Source: Roseiconus lacunae
GTDB taxonomy: Bacteria; Planctomycetota; Planctomycetia; Pirellulales; Pirellulaceae
Assembly: GCF_008312935.1 (NCBI RefSeq)
Contig: NZ_VSZO01000007.1
Location: 353,173-417,172, forward strand
DNA: 64,000 nt
Direction: 5' to 3'
Shown: one piece after another, positions 37,139 to 48,973 of the stretch
Numbering within the stretch: the first letter of the stretch is position 1
How the letters are laid out: the number at the start of each line of letters is the position of its first letter
Translations under genes and position numbers: made by a program
The notes under the pieces: generated by a model
Seen by the model: the letters and a program-made list of their open reading frames with translations, nothing else
Database searches by the model: none
What the model was told of the DNA's origin: nothing

Positions 37139-38536
37139 TCAGCGACTCCGTCGTGATTGCATCCACAACGCGTATTCGTTTACGGTGATGATGCCGTCTT
37201 TGTTGGCGTCGGCATCCACCGGACTCATCAACATCTTTTCGTACTCGCTTTTGACGAGTTGTTTGTCGTTATTCTTGTCGTAACGACCGATGATCCGCTC
37301 GGCGTAACCGATCATCTTGTCATCTGCTTTCCCAGCCGGTGCGGCAGCTGCGGATGTATTTGATGACGAATCTGAACTACCACTCGTTGACGCCATCGTC
37401 GTGGCGGACGCATTTTCTTCGACCGCTTGATACGCCTCCGGGATCGTGATGAACCCATCACGGTTGAGATCCGATCGAAAGAAATCGGCAACCGTATCGT
37501 CGTCCCACTTCTCGGCGAACTCAGCCATTTCGATTTGGCCATCTCGATTCTTATCTTTCTCGGCAAAGTAGCCTGGAAGATCCTTGGGCAAGTCTTCATC
37601 GGACATCACACGGTACGATTTCCGCCCGCCATACACGTCAACTAACTCTGAATCGCCCGAATCGCGGTCGCGATCACGACGACGGTCACGGTCATCACGC
37701 CGAGAATCTTCGGTCGTTTCTCGACGTCGAGCGTACCGAACGGCCAATTCATTTTCAGTCAAACGGCCGTCCTTATTGCGATCGAAATCGAGAGGATTGC
37801 CGGAGAAACGACTGGTAATCTCGTTCTTGTCCAACACACCGTTGCGGTTTCGGTCGTAGCGGCGAATCGTGTTCCGAGCTTCTTCGCGGTCCTTGTCGGT
37901 CACCGCAACGGACATCATCTCAGCCGCGGCGCCGAAACCGAGTAGTGTCGGAAGAGCTTCTTCTTCGACTTCGGCTCCGAAGCCAGGGACAAGCAAATCA
38001 GGCGTCAAACCATCATCGTCAGACCCCGAAGAGCCTCGTGAAGAGTCGCGCCCGCCGCCTTCACGCATTTTTTGGAATGCGTCGGTGACTCGCTTGATCG
38101 AAATCGGTTGCCCCGGCTTGATGCTTGGGTCGGCGGATTGCAATCGTTGAATCAGAAACTGTGCCGGCCCCTGCTGTTCATCCGGATCGATGGTGCCGTT
38201 ACCGTTGCGATCCAGCCGGCTCAAAAAGCTGCTCGGATCAAAACCGCCACGATCGCCACCTCGTCCGCCTCGGTCTCCCCCCCGACCGCCTCGGTCGCCG
38301 CCGGGAGCGCCGCCGCGGTCGCCACCGGGTGAACCTCCACGAAACCCACCGCCGGGAGGGCCTCCACCCGGGAATCCACCACCGGGAGGGCCTCCGCGAA
38401 AGCCTCCGGGAGGTCCGCCGCGAAAACCGCCACGTCCGCCGTCGTCATCTCCGCCTCGCTGCGCAACCGCAGGCGTGGTACAAACGACCAGGAGTGCGAC
38501 CAAAAATCCGCCGAAGAGTTGTTTTTGTGCGTTCAT
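37139..38536 (-). CDS. Secreted calcium-binding EF-hand repeat protein
   Basis: Seen: ATG 38536 is preferred over the TTG at 38557, since it gives the signal peptide MNAQKQLFGGFLVALLVVCT (cut near AVAQ). A Gly/Arg/Asp/Pro-rich low-complexity region follows (about 22-105). At least seven EF-hand loops come next: DRNGNGTIDPDE, DRNRNGVLDKNE, DRNKDGRLTENE, DKNRDGQIEMAE, DLNRDGFITIPE, DKNNDKQLVKSE and DANKDGIITVNE, all with the DxNxDGxIxxxE spacing. The sixth (DKNNDKQLV) has Lys where Gly is usual. An Arg/Asp-rich stretch and a Ser/Ala linker separate the pairs. Known: planctomycetes secrete many such proteins. Inference: calcium-dependent surface or matrix protein. No enzymatic domain. Confidence 0.88.
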   Translation of the reverse strand: MNAQKQLFGGFLVALLVVCTTPAVAQRGGDDDGGRGGFRGGPPGGFRGGPPGGGFPGGGPPGGGFRGGSPGGDRGGAPGGDRGGRGGDRGGRGGDRGGFDPSSFLSRLDRNGNGTIDPDEQQGPAQFLIQRLQSADPSIKPGQPISIKRVTDAFQKMREGGGRDSSRGSSGSDDDGLTPDLLVPGFGAEVEEEALPTLLGFGAAAEMMSVAVTDKDREEARNTIRRYDRNRNGVLDKNEITSRFSGNPLDFDRNKDGRLTENELAVRYARRRETTEDSRRDDRDRRRDRDRDSGDSELVDVYGGRKSYRVMSDEDLPKDLPGYFAEKDKNRDGQIEMAEFAEKWDDDTVADFFRSDLNRDGFITIPEAYQAVEENASATTMASTSGSSDSSSNTSAAAAPAGKADDKMIGYAERIIGRYDKNNDKQLVKSEYEKMLMSPVDADANKDGIITVNEYALWMQSRRSR

Positions 38537-38606
38537 AGAAGATGAAACCAACGCCAAATGAAAAGGTTTCGATCGTCATCACACGGGGGGCGGAGATAAC
38601 GACCGC

Positions 38607-39890
38607 TCAAGCAAATTTTAACAAAGCGTACTTCTTTTTACCGCGCCGTAAGATCATCACCGACTCACTCGCCAAGTCTGACTCGGTCAATTTGAGGTTC
38701 ATGTCGGTTGTACGCCGGTTATTGAGGTAAACGCCCCCCTCTTTAATGCCTCGGCGGGCATCGCTACTGCTGGTTGCTAACCCGGCCAATTGCAGTGCTT
38801 CGACGATCCACAATCCTTCGCCGGACAGCATGTCGCGATTGAGTTGCTTATTGGGAACGTCGGCGAAAATCTGTCCGAGTTGGTGATCATCCAATGCTTC
38901 GATTTCACCGCCGAAGAGCACCTTGCTGGCAGCCTGGGCGGACCGAATGCCGTCTTCACCATGAACGAAATTCACGAGCCATTCGGCGAGTCGCTTTTGA
39001 GCCGTGCGAGCGGCCGGATCAGATTTCGTCGCTTCGGCCAGGCGGTTGTACTCGTCTTGGTCAATTTCAGTCAGGTAGGCAATGCATCGCATCACATCGC
39101 TATCGTCCACATTGACCCAGTATTGGAAAAACTCGTAGGGGCTGGTCTTTTCTGGATCCAACCAAACCGTTCCCTTCTCGGTTTTGCCCATTTTGCGACC
39201 GTCGGACGTCGTCAACAGGGGCGCGGTCAGACCAAAAACCTGTTTTGACAACATTCGCCGCGCCAAATCGATTCCGGCGGTCACATTGCCCCATTGATCG
39301 CTGCCACCTGCCTGAATCCGACAGTCATGATTCTTGCATAGGTACACGAAGTCATAGGCCTGTAGCAGCATGTAGCTAAATTCGGTGTAGCTCAACCCTG
39401 CCTCGCTGCCCAATCGCGCACGCACCGATTCCTTTCCCATCATCGCACCGACGGGAAAGTTTTTGCCGATATCACGCAAAAATTCGAGGTAGCTGTACTC
39501 CTTCATCCAATCGAAGTTATTGAGCAACAACGCTGCCTGATCGCCTTCGAAGGACAAATACTTTCGCATCTGGTTTTCGATGCCGGCTACGTTAGCGTCC
39601 AGCTGATCCGCCGTTAGCAAGTTGCGTTCTTCGCTTTTACCGCTGGGATCACCAATCATGCCAGTCGCCCCACCAACGAGCGCGATCGGTCGGTGCCCGG
39701 CATTCTGAAAACGGCGCAGCATCATTAACTGCATCAGGGAACCGACATGCAGTGATGTCGCGGTGGGATCGAACCCAATGTAAACCGTCTGTGGCCCCGA
39801 TTGGAGCAGTTTATCGAGACCGGCCTCGTCGGTTGATTGATGGATCAACCCGCGCCACTTCAACTCGGAAATTAGGTCTTGTTCACTCAT
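38607..39890 (-). CDS. tyrS: Tyrosyl-tRNA synthetase
   Basis: Seen: 427 residues, ATG start. Class I signatures: the HIGH-like HVGS at 48-51 inside GFDPTATSLHVGS, and KMGKT near residue 236 (GRKMGKTEKGTVWL), the KFGKT-type signature of bacterial TyrRS. The tyrosine pocket segment YTEFSYMLLQAYDF and QAGGSDQWGN are present. A C-terminal S4 RNA-binding domain (about 360-425; GGVYLNNRR) completes the bacterial type. Catalyses attachment of tyrosine to tRNA-Tyr in the cytosol. Context: its start overlaps the end of ispD by 8 bases on the same strand, so ispD-tyrS are co-transcribed and probably coupled. Length and domain order are normal, and no damage is seen. Confidence 0.97.
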   Translation of the reverse strand: MSEQDLISELKWRGLIHQSTDEAGLDKLLQSGPQTVYIGFDPTATSLHVGSLMQLMMLRRFQNAGHRPIALVGGATGMIGDPSGKSEERNLLTADQLDANVAGIENQMRKYLSFEGDQAALLLNNFDWMKEYSYLEFLRDIGKNFPVGAMMGKESVRARLGSEAGLSYTEFSYMLLQAYDFVYLCKNHDCRIQAGGSDQWGNVTAGIDLARRMLSKQVFGLTAPLLTTSDGRKMGKTEKGTVWLDPEKTSPYEFFQYWVNVDDSDVMRCIAYLTEIDQDEYNRLAEATKSDPAARTAQKRLAEWLVNFVHGEDGIRSAQAASKVLFGGEIEALDDHQLGQIFADVPNKQLNRDMLSGEGLWIVEALQLAGLATSSSDARRGIKEGGVYLNNRRTTDMNLKLTESDLASESVMILRRGKKKYALLKFA

Positions 39891-40614
39891 CGTGGTTCGT
39901 TGTCTTACTGTTCTGCTTTCGGCTGTTCACCAAGGCTTCGGCAATTGCCAAATCGCCCCGGTGTGTGATTTTAATATTTTCGGCGGAGCACTCGACCAGT
40001 GCGACCTCTGTCCCCGTCCGGGAGACCAATTCGGCATCGTCGGTCGCGGGTCTGCCCCGATGTCGCTGATAAGCTTGACGCAAAATGGAAGGCCGAAACA
40101 CCTGGGGTGTCTGGGCCAACCACAGCGTGCTGCGATCGATGGTGCGACACGATTGCCCCTCGTCAAGTGTTTGCTTGACGGTCGCAGTCACGGGGCTAGC
40201 CAGGATTGCAGCGCCGGTTTGCGACGCCCGTTCGAACACACGATCGAGTTCACCGGGCTTGACGAGCGGCCGCGCGGCGTCGTGTACGGCGACCAATTCG
40301 ATCGCCGGATCATCGATTACCAGATTAAGACCCGCACCGACACTTTCGGTTCGCTGGGCACCTCCCGAAACCAGTTCAATTCCTAACGACGCAACGGCCG
40401 CCGCCCCGACAGACACAAAGTAGTCCCGGTCGCGATCGGATATCGGCATCACGATCCGCTTGACCGCTCGGTGACTGCGCAGGACCGTCGCGGTTTGTTC
40501 CCAGATCGGCTTTCCGTCGAGCAACGTGAACAACTTATTTTGGTCCGATCCAAATCGTTGTCCGCTACCCGCCGCGGGCATGATCACCGCGACCGAAGAA
40601 ATGAATTGATTCAT
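39883..40614 (-). CDS. ispD: 2-C-methyl-D-erythritol 4-phosphate cytidylyltransferase
   Basis: Seen: 243 residues, ATG start. The nucleotide-binding N-terminus IMPAAGSGQRFGSDQNKLF carries the CTP loop (AAGSGxR) and the catalytic Lys of the xNKxF segment. HDAARPLVKP (IspD signature) and TVKQTLDEG follow. It makes CDP-ME from MEP and CTP, the third step of the non-mevalonate isoprenoid pathway. Context: upstream of and overlapping tyrS by 8 bases; the Gfo/Idh/MocA gene further upstream is 111 bp away on the same strand. Length matches the family (about 230). The symbol is assigned from the motif set; IspD-like cytidylyltransferases of other pathways (TarI type) are the main alternative. Confidence 0.92.
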   Translation of the reverse strand: MNQFISSVAVIMPAAGSGQRFGSDQNKLFTLLDGKPIWEQTATVLRSHRAVKRIVMPISDRDRDYFVSVGAAAVASLGIELVSGGAQRTESVGAGLNLVIDDPAIELVAVHDAARPLVKPGELDRVFERASQTGAAILASPVTATVKQTLDEGQSCRTIDRSTLWLAQTPQVFRPSILRQAYQRHRGRPATDDAELVSRTGTEVALVECSAENIKITHRGDLAIAEALVNSRKQNSKTTNHDE

Positions 40615-40725
40615 CTGCTTTCGTCAGTCGCCGTACGACAGTAGGCGAGCAAGAGAGGCAACTTGTGAATCCCCGTCGCCGAAACGCGTTGCAAAGTCAC
40701 GTCGGCGAGCGAGTACACCGACTGG

Positions 40726-41922
40726 TTATCGCCGTGCGGCTTCGTGCTTCAATGGAACCCACGCGGCGTTTTCACCGCTGCTGGCGACACACTGCTGGAT
40801 AAAATACATCCCTTCGACGCCATCATAGCAGTTCGTGTAAACAGTGTCCTTCTTCTCGACCGACTTGCCGGCGGCGCGTTCGGCCATCGCGTCAAATGCC
40901 GAAGCGTACACGTTGGCAAACGCTTCGAAGAATGCTTCTGGGTGCCCCGACGGCAGGCGGCAAGCGGCGGCCCCCATTGAATTCATGAAGGGTGCATTTG
41001 GATCGCGAGTCAAGATTTGATGCGCCTTGCCGTTTTGTCGATAGATCATCTCGTTGGGATTCTCTTGCCGCCAACGCAGCGACCCTTTGGTTCCATCGAT
41101 TTCAATTTCCAAATCGTTTTCACGGCCGTGGCTGATCTGGGATGCGGTGACCGTTCCCAAGGCGCCGTTCTCATAACGGATCACGGCGGTCCCGTAGTCA
41201 TCCAGCTTTCGACCTTCGACGAATGTTTTCAAGCTGCAGCTCACTTGATCGGGCAAGAGTCCCGTCATGTAGCGACCGAGGTTGTAAGCGTGCGTCGCGA
41301 TGTCACCAAAGGCACCCGCCGCACCGCTTTTACTCGGGTCGGTACGCCAAGCCGCCTGTTTTTGGTCTTCTTCTTCCAACGACGTCCGCAACCAACCTTG
41401 AATGTACTGGGCGCGGACGGCATTGATTTCGCCTAATTCACCGCTAGCGATCATCTCGCGTGCTTGGCGAACGAGCGGATAGCCGGTGTAGTTGTGCGAG
41501 AGCGCGAACACCGCGTCGTTGGCTTGAACGGTTTCGAGCAGCTGTTCTGCCTGGGCAAGATCGAACGTCATCGGCTTGTCACAAACCACGTTAAAGCCGG
41601 CTTTGATTGCCGCATCGGCGACTTCAAAGTGAACGTGGTTTGGCGTCGCGATGCTGACGAAATCGATTCGCTCGCCCTCGGGAAGTTTCAATTCCGCTTC
41701 CAGCATTTCTTGATAGCTGGTGTAGGCACGGTCTTCAGCGATCCCGTAGTCCGGTGCGGAAGCCTTTGCGCGTTCGGGGTTGCTACTGAGTGCTCCGGCG
41801 ACCAAGGTCGCACGATTGTCCAAGCAAGCGGCAATGGAATGGACGCGGCCGATGAACGAGCCTTGTCCTCCGCCAACCAGTGCCATTCGGAGCTTTCGGT
41901 TTAGGGGTTCATTCAGAGCCAT
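40726..41922 (-). CDS. Gfo/Idh/MocA family oxidoreductase (cytosolic)
   Basis: Seen: 398 residues, ATG start; the N-terminus MALNEPLNRKLRMALVGGGQ contains the Rossmann loop GGGQGSFIG. Conserved CDKPMTFDLAQAEQL (the EKP-type segment as DKP) and ATPNHVHFEVA are present. The C-terminal half has the beta-sheet domain with GTKGSLRWRQENP and the family GHPEAFFEAFAN. No signal peptide. Known: NAD(P)-dependent sugar/inositol dehydrogenases and related 1,5-anhydrosugar or trehalose-pathway enzymes; members carrying GHPEGFxEAFAN are common in sugar-catabolic operons. Context: upstream of ispD-tyrS, same strand. Substrate not predictable. Distinct from the Tat-exported paralogue at 33302. Confidence 0.92.
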   Translation of the reverse strand: MALNEPLNRKLRMALVGGGQGSFIGRVHSIAACLDNRATLVAGALSSNPERAKASAPDYGIAEDRAYTSYQEMLEAELKLPEGERIDFVSIATPNHVHFEVADAAIKAGFNVVCDKPMTFDLAQAEQLLETVQANDAVFALSHNYTGYPLVRQAREMIASGELGEINAVRAQYIQGWLRTSLEEEDQKQAAWRTDPSKSGAAGAFGDIATHAYNLGRYMTGLLPDQVSCSLKTFVEGRKLDDYGTAVIRYENGALGTVTASQISHGRENDLEIEIDGTKGSLRWRQENPNEMIYRQNGKAHQILTRDPNAPFMNSMGAAACRLPSGHPEAFFEAFANVYASAFDAMAERAAGKSVEKKDTVYTNCYDGVEGMYFIQQCVASSGENAAWVPLKHEAARR

Positions 41923-42090
41923 GGCGGTTTTGTTGACCTCGGTGGTGCGAAGGGGGACAATAAACGCTTCGAGGGGAAAAATTCTCAGCGGGTTGCAATC
42001 GTAAAGTTCCTCCGCCTGCGCTACAATTCCCCGTCAACCGCTTGTCCGGCTCGTCAGCAACCTTCAAACCGCTCGCCTGGAGCTTCGTTC

Positions 42091-42747
42091 ATGACGTTCA
42101 ATCCCAACGAATCGCCACTTCAAACGCCTCCTCAAGATCACCCCGCTGCCCCGACAGACGGAATCGGAAAGGGCAGAAAATGGATTGCCTTTTTCGCCAC
42201 CACAACGTTGTTGTCAAGTTTCGCGGCCGCATACTTTGCCGGACAGAGCCAAGCACTGCACGACCATCACGCATCGCAGCCACCTGTCAACTCGGCAGAT
42301 TCGTCCAAGTGGAATCTTCCGGCACTTAACGCGACCGCAGCGGTCACGAGCGAAAAGTTTTCGATGGCGACCGGCTTGATCAGCAGTGACGCCGAAGGCC
42401 TCTTCGTGCTCGATCACAATTCCGGGCTTCTACAATGTTCGGTTGTTTATCCGCGACTGGGGAAATTCCTTGGGTTGTTCACCGTGAATGTCCAAGACGT
42501 TCTCGGCAGTGGAAAAGGCACCGGCTACATGATGGCGACCGGATTGGTCGATGCGCCTAGCAGCAACAACAATCCCGTGGCGTCGTCGGTCATCTATGTC
42601 CTGAACACATCCACCGGGATGTATGCGTGCTACTACATTCCATTCAATCGCACGTTCCTCAATTCAGGAAAACCACAACAGGGTTCGCTCGTGCTGCTCT
42701 CGACCGGTTCAGCCGATCCGGTGATCGACCGCGACTCGCAGCGCTAA
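42091..42747 (+). CDS. Membrane-anchored hypothetical protein with extracytoplasmic beta domain
   Basis: Seen: 218 residues, ATG start. A Pro/Gln-rich cytosolic leader (about 1-27) is followed by one membrane helix (about 31-50) and a His/Ser linker. A beta-rich domain follows with repeated strand pairs such as SSDAEGLFVLDHNSGLLQCS and VASSVIYVLNTSTGMYACYY. The two strand pairs look alike (FVLDHNSGLLQC and YVLNTSTGMYAC), each ending in Cys, suggesting an internal duplication with PQQ/propeller-blade character. Known: not recognised as a named family; similar proteins appear planctomycete-specific. Context: divergent from the oxidoreductase at 40726; the helicase downstream is unrelated. Confidence 0.65.
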   Translation: MTFNPNESPLQTPPQDHPAAPTDGIGKGRKWIAFFATTTLLSSFAAAYFAGQSQALHDHHASQPPVNSADSSKWNLPALNATAAVTSEKFSMATGLISSDAEGLFVLDHNSGLLQCSVVYPRLGKFLGLFTVNVQDVLGSGKGTGYMMATGLVDAPSSNNNPVASSVIYVLNTSTGMYACYYIPFNRTFLNSGKPQQGSLVLLSTGSADPVIDRDSQR

Positions 42748-42983
42748 CGCCTCAAAGTCACCGTAGCGGAACGCGCCGAGCGTTTCGGTTGCCTCTCGGT
42801 CAACCCCGACTCATCACCCAATCGCACCACACCGCAAGTCTTGCCAGCTTTCGCTACGTAGGGGCCTGAAAGTCAATCGTCGCTTGCCGATTCGGTCAGA
42901 TGCAGTAGCATTGAGCCTGCGGATCGGCGTTCATTGGGTTGGCCGACCGGCGGCTTCAATCTCTCGTTCGTGCAGGAATCTCG

Positions 42984-44981
42984 TTGGCTCACGGATTGAA
43001 CCCCGCGCAATCAGACGCGGTCAACACGCTCTCTGGACCACTCTTGGTGCTCGCCGGCGCGGGGACCGGTAAGACCCGTGTGGTCACGTTCCGGATCGCC
43101 AATTTGATCCGCAACGGAACCTCTCCCGATCGTATCCTTGCGGTAACGTTCACCAACAAGGCCGCCGGCGAAATGAAGGAGCGGATCGGTGAGCTGCTGG
43201 GGTATTCCAAACGCAGAAAAAAGAAGGGTGAGAAACGGCCTGAGCCAACGATCAGTACCTTCCACGCCCACTGCGTCCGAGTTTTAAGGCGGCACGCCAA
43301 AGCACTCGGTTATCCCGCCAAGTTTTCCATCTATGACCGCAGCGATCAAGAGTCACTTGCGCGCTCCATTTTGCGAGAATTGCGTTTGCCCGGCACGGCA
43401 CTCAAACCCGGTGACTTACTGAACATCATCAGCAATTGGAAAAATGCGTCGATCATGCCCGAGCGGGCGCCGTTGGAGGCCTCCAATGACAAAGAACACC
43501 TCGCCGCGGCGGGCTACCGTCGCTACCAAGAGGGTTTGAAAAGTCGTGGCGCGATGGACTTTGATGACCTGCTCCTGCAAACCGAGATTCTGTTCGACGA
43601 ACATCCGGCGATCCGTGACGAAGAGGCCGGTCGATTTGATCACGTCTTGGTCGATGAATACCAAGATACGAACGGCAGTCAGTATCGGATCACCAAACAT
43701 TTGGCCGGCAAACATCGAAACCTTTGTGTCGTCGGTGATGATGATCAATCCATCTATGCGTGGCGGGGCGCCGATGTCACGCACATCCTGAATTTCAAGA
43801 ACGATTGGCCTGACGCCAAGGTTGTTTGTTTGGAAGCGAACTACCGAAGTTGCGGGTCGATCCTTGAAATGGCGAATCGCTTGATCCAGTTCAACAAGTA
43901 TCGGCACGACAAAGTCCTGCGTCCTTCCCGTCCGGACGGCATCCGGCCACGAATCGCTCAGCACAAAGACGAGATTAAGGAATCCCAGTCCGTCGTGGGC
44001 GAAATCAAGCACCTCATTGAAAATGAGCACGTTCAGCCACGTGACATCGCGATCTTGTTTCGCACTAACGAACAACCACGGTTGTTCGAAACCGAACTCC
44101 GGAAGGCAGACGTTCCATACGTCATGTTGGGAAGCCAATCGTTCTTCGATCGTCGTGAAGTACGCGACATGGTGGCGTACTTGAAATGGATCGATCAGCC
44201 TGACGACGAAGTCTCGTTGTTGCGAGTCATCAACACGCCGGCGCGTGGGTTGAGCCCAAAGGCGGTCAAGACGTTGATGGAGCACGCCGTCGCTGCGGGA
44301 GTTCCGATTTGGCAAATCATGCAAAAGCCCGACGTCGTTGCCGAACTTTCACCGGCCGCCCAGCGGGGTGTCGCGCAGCTTCAGTCGATTCACCACGATG
44401 TGAACACACGCGCGAAAAGCGAATCGCTCTCGGCGGCGATGGAAACACTGCTGACACAAACGTCCTATAGTGACGAAATCAACCGTTTATACGACGAACC
44501 CGAAGACCGACAAAACCGCATGGCATCGCTTGGCGAAGTCACCAACGCGTTGTCCGCTTTCGAAGACAACCGTGAAAACGCCGACTTGACCGGCTTCTTG
44601 GCCGACATCGCGCTTTCTGGTCGCGAGATGGGAAATGAAAAAGACAAGCTGGCGATGCAAAACGCCGTTTGGTTGTTGACGCTGCACGCCGCGAAAGGCC
44701 TGGAGTTCCCTGTCGTTTATATGGTTGGCTTGGAAGAAGGCTTATTGCCCCATTCGCGAAGCGTCAAATCGGGACGCGACGAGGATATCGCCGAAGAACG
44801 ACGCCTCTGCTACGTTGGGATCACTCGCGCCCAAGAAAAACTAACGATGTCGCTCGCATTGACTCGGCGAAAATGGGGCAAGCCACGCCCGACAATCCCC
44901 AGCCAATTTCTGTACGAAGTCACCGGCCAAGCCGAAAACGCAAAGAAATACCAGCGTCAACAACGGCCGGTTGCCCGTTAG
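42984..44981 (+). CDS. UvrD/PcrA/Rep-type ATP-dependent DNA helicase
   Basis: Seen: TTG 42984 is chosen over the longer TTG 42939 because AGGAA stands 7 bases before it and the protein then begins at AHGLNPAQSDAV, the Q-motif start. Helicase motifs in order: LAGAGTGKT (Walker A), HVLVDEYQDTN (Walker B), VVGDDDQSIYAWRGA (III), CLEANYRS (IV), LLTLHAAKGLEFPVVYMVGL (V) and RRLCYVGITRAQEKL (VI). The order and length (about 665) are those of superfamily 1A helicases. Known: UvrD/PcrA/Rep unwind DNA 3' to 5' in repair and replication restart. PcrA and Rep assignments cannot be separated by eye, and a C-terminal Tudor-like tail is not evident. Context: stands alone; ligA lies 1.4 kb downstream. Confidence 0.93.
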   Translation: MAHGLNPAQSDAVNTLSGPLLVLAGAGTGKTRVVTFRIANLIRNGTSPDRILAVTFTNKAAGEMKERIGELLGYSKRRKKKGEKRPEPTISTFHAHCVRVLRRHAKALGYPAKFSIYDRSDQESLARSILRELRLPGTALKPGDLLNIISNWKNASIMPERAPLEASNDKEHLAAAGYRRYQEGLKSRGAMDFDDLLLQTEILFDEHPAIRDEEAGRFDHVLVDEYQDTNGSQYRITKHLAGKHRNLCVVGDDDQSIYAWRGADVTHILNFKNDWPDAKVVCLEANYRSCGSILEMANRLIQFNKYRHDKVLRPSRPDGIRPRIAQHKDEIKESQSVVGEIKHLIENEHVQPRDIAILFRTNEQPRLFETELRKADVPYVMLGSQSFFDRREVRDMVAYLKWIDQPDDEVSLLRVINTPARGLSPKAVKTLMEHAVAAGVPIWQIMQKPDVVAELSPAAQRGVAQLQSIHHDVNTRAKSESLSAAMETLLTQTSYSDEINRLYDEPEDRQNRMASLGEVTNALSAFEDNRENADLTGFLADIALSGREMGNEKDKLAMQNAVWLLTLHAAKGLEFPVVYMVGLEEGLLPHSRSVKSGRDEDIAEERRLCYVGITRAQEKLTMSLALTRRKWGKPRPTIPSQFLYEVTGQAENAKKYQRQQRPVAR

Positions 44982-45112
44982 CAATCGACGGTCCTACAGA
45001 ATGTAGCCGATTGGCTGTCGGCGATGGTTGCTTCATTGGACACCTCTCTGCGATGTAACACTCCGCGGCTGTAAGATCGATGGCGCCGCGATCCGGTCTC
45101 TACTCCATCCCA

Positions 45113-45142
45113 ATCAGCCGCCTTGCGATAGCGTGCGGTTCC
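45113..45142 (+). repeat. Short dispersed repeat, copy 2
   Basis: ATCAGCCGC, CTTGCG, ATAGCGTGCGGTT; same family as 37050-37079 (24 of 30 bases identical by eye). Located between the helicase and the epimerase genes. Confidence 0.5.
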
Positions 45143-45189
45143 AACGATCAACCACCAAACACCGCCACCCTCACCACACCCACAGCCCT

Positions 45190-45975
45190 CTAAAACAAGA
45201 CCAGGTTCTGGAGATACGAAACACCCTGTTGAATCTCTTCAAAACTTGAATCCTCACGCCCGACGACGAGTGGTCCGGTGAAGCCTGCGTCGTCAAGCGT
45301 CGCCAGAACTTGGGGGTAGTCCACGGTGCCTTCCCCGATTGGCACACGAATGCCACGTCCCGCCGCCAAATCAAGAACTCCGTCGGTCGCACAGACAACT
45401 TGGATTCGACCTCGCAATACTCGAAGCGCCTCCACCGCATCATGTCGATTGACGACCAGCTGTCCTGGGTTATAAGCAACCGCGACGAATCCCTCATCGT
45501 CTTTGTCGAGGATTGATGCCAACGTCTCGCCAGACTCCGCGCCCGTTTCTGCCGCTAAGAACGCTCCGACTTTTGCGCCGTAGCGGCCAAGGTCTTGGAG
45601 AACCGATTCCAACGTCTCAAAACGAGGATCAGCTTGATCATCAGGGACGTAACCGATGTGGTTGACAACCGATCCAGCCCCTAACTTGTAGGCCAACTGC
45701 ATCGCCGACTTGGTCGCCTCGACTCTCCGCTGAAGCTCGTGAAGATTGTCGTACCCACGGCGTGTTTGAAAACGTAAACTAGCGACCCGTAAGTTGCGTT
45801 CATCGAGAAGCTTCTTTAAATGCCGCAGTCCCGTTTCGGTCAGATTTTCCGGATGTACCTCGCCGCGGCCGTTTAGCTCCACGGCACGAACGCCCATCCG
45901 AGCGGCCACGTCGAGAGATTTTTTTAGTGGTAGTTTTAGGCAGTCCAGGCGGATCGCGAGTTTAAGTTCGGCCAT
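45190..45975 (-). CDS. Sugar phosphate isomerase/epimerase family (TIM barrel, AP_endonuc_2)
   Basis: Seen: 261 residues, ATG start. A TIM-barrel pattern with alternating strands: LAIRLDCLKLPLKKSLDVAA, GVRAVELN, VASLRFQTRRGYDN, GSVVNHIGYVPDD, VGAFLAAETGAESGETLASI and PLVVGREDSSFEEIQQGV. The acidic and His residues at strand ends (HIG, ETG, GREDS) fit the metal site of the xylose-isomerase-like superfamily. Known: such proteins epimerise or isomerise sugars or inositol derivatives using a divalent metal. Context: minus strand between the helicase and ligA, single gene. Specific substrate unknown, though planctomycetes often co-occur it with Gfo/Idh/MocA oxidoreductases. Confidence 0.85.
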   Translation of the reverse strand: MAELKLAIRLDCLKLPLKKSLDVAARMGVRAVELNGRGEVHPENLTETGLRHLKKLLDERNLRVASLRFQTRRGYDNLHELQRRVEATKSAMQLAYKLGAGSVVNHIGYVPDDQADPRFETLESVLQDLGRYGAKVGAFLAAETGAESGETLASILDKDDEGFVAVAYNPGQLVVNRHDAVEALRVLRGRIQVVCATDGVLDLAAGRGIRVPIGEGTVDYPQVLATLDDAGFTGPLVVGREDSSFEEIQQGVSYLQNLVLF

Positions 45976-48439
<2,464 letters not shown>

Positions 48440-48485
48440 CCTAGGTTTAGGATGACTCGTGGCCATCAATTTAGGAGATATCTTC

Positions 48486-48647
48486 GTGGAAACTTTCATC
48501 CAAGAGAACCAGATATTCGTGGGCATAGCTTTGGTCGCCGGCTTGGGGCTGGTCGGGGCCATTTTCATGCTCGGAGGTCTCGAAGGCGGCCGCAGTAGCG
48601 GCGACTGGGGCAGCGACTTCGACAGCGATTTCGGCGATTTTGACTGA
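48486..48647 (+). CDS. Small membrane peptide with acidic Asp/Ser/Gly tail
   Basis: Seen: 53 residues from GTG 48486, which has AGGAGA 7 bases upstream (48473-48478). An alternative GTG at 48459 would add 9 residues. It has one membrane helix (IFVGIALVAGLGLVGAIFML) followed by a Gly/Ser hinge and a tail DWGSDFDSDFGDFD. Unrecognised family; tails of Asp/Phe repeats occur in small planctomycete membrane proteins. It follows ligA by 46 bases and might be co-transcribed. Confidence 0.6.
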   Translation: METFIQENQIFVGIALVAGLGLVGAIFMLGGLEGGRSSGDWGSDFDSDFGDFD

Positions 48648-48973
48648 CTCCACTGCGACTCGCGTCTGGGAACCGACGGCAATCACCAGGAACTTTGCAC
48701 GTCGCTCGTACTCGGCAACAGTGGCCGACGCGACCGGCTGATCAATTGAATTGTTAGTTTCGCGCGTTGCAAATTGTGGAACCATCAAACGCCACAACGT
48801 TTGTTAAAGACGACAAGCCACCATAGCCGAAGTAACGAATCTTCTGGACGAACACGGATAGGCAATACTCCATGGCAATGCCCCACCGAGCAGACTTTCG
48901 GAGAGGGCTTGTTGTAAAAACGGTTGGAGTGTAAAACCATCGCCCATAAGAAAACACCGCAAAACGCGGTCTC
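48648..48973 (+). other. Intergenic region, 326 bp, before the tRNA
   Basis: No gene seen. A possible tRNA promoter is TTGTTG near 48909 with a TGTAAA-like box about 16 bases later (48930s); this is weak. The last bases before the tRNA (ACCGCAAAACGCGGT, near 48956-48970) form a small palindrome. Confidence 0.35.
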
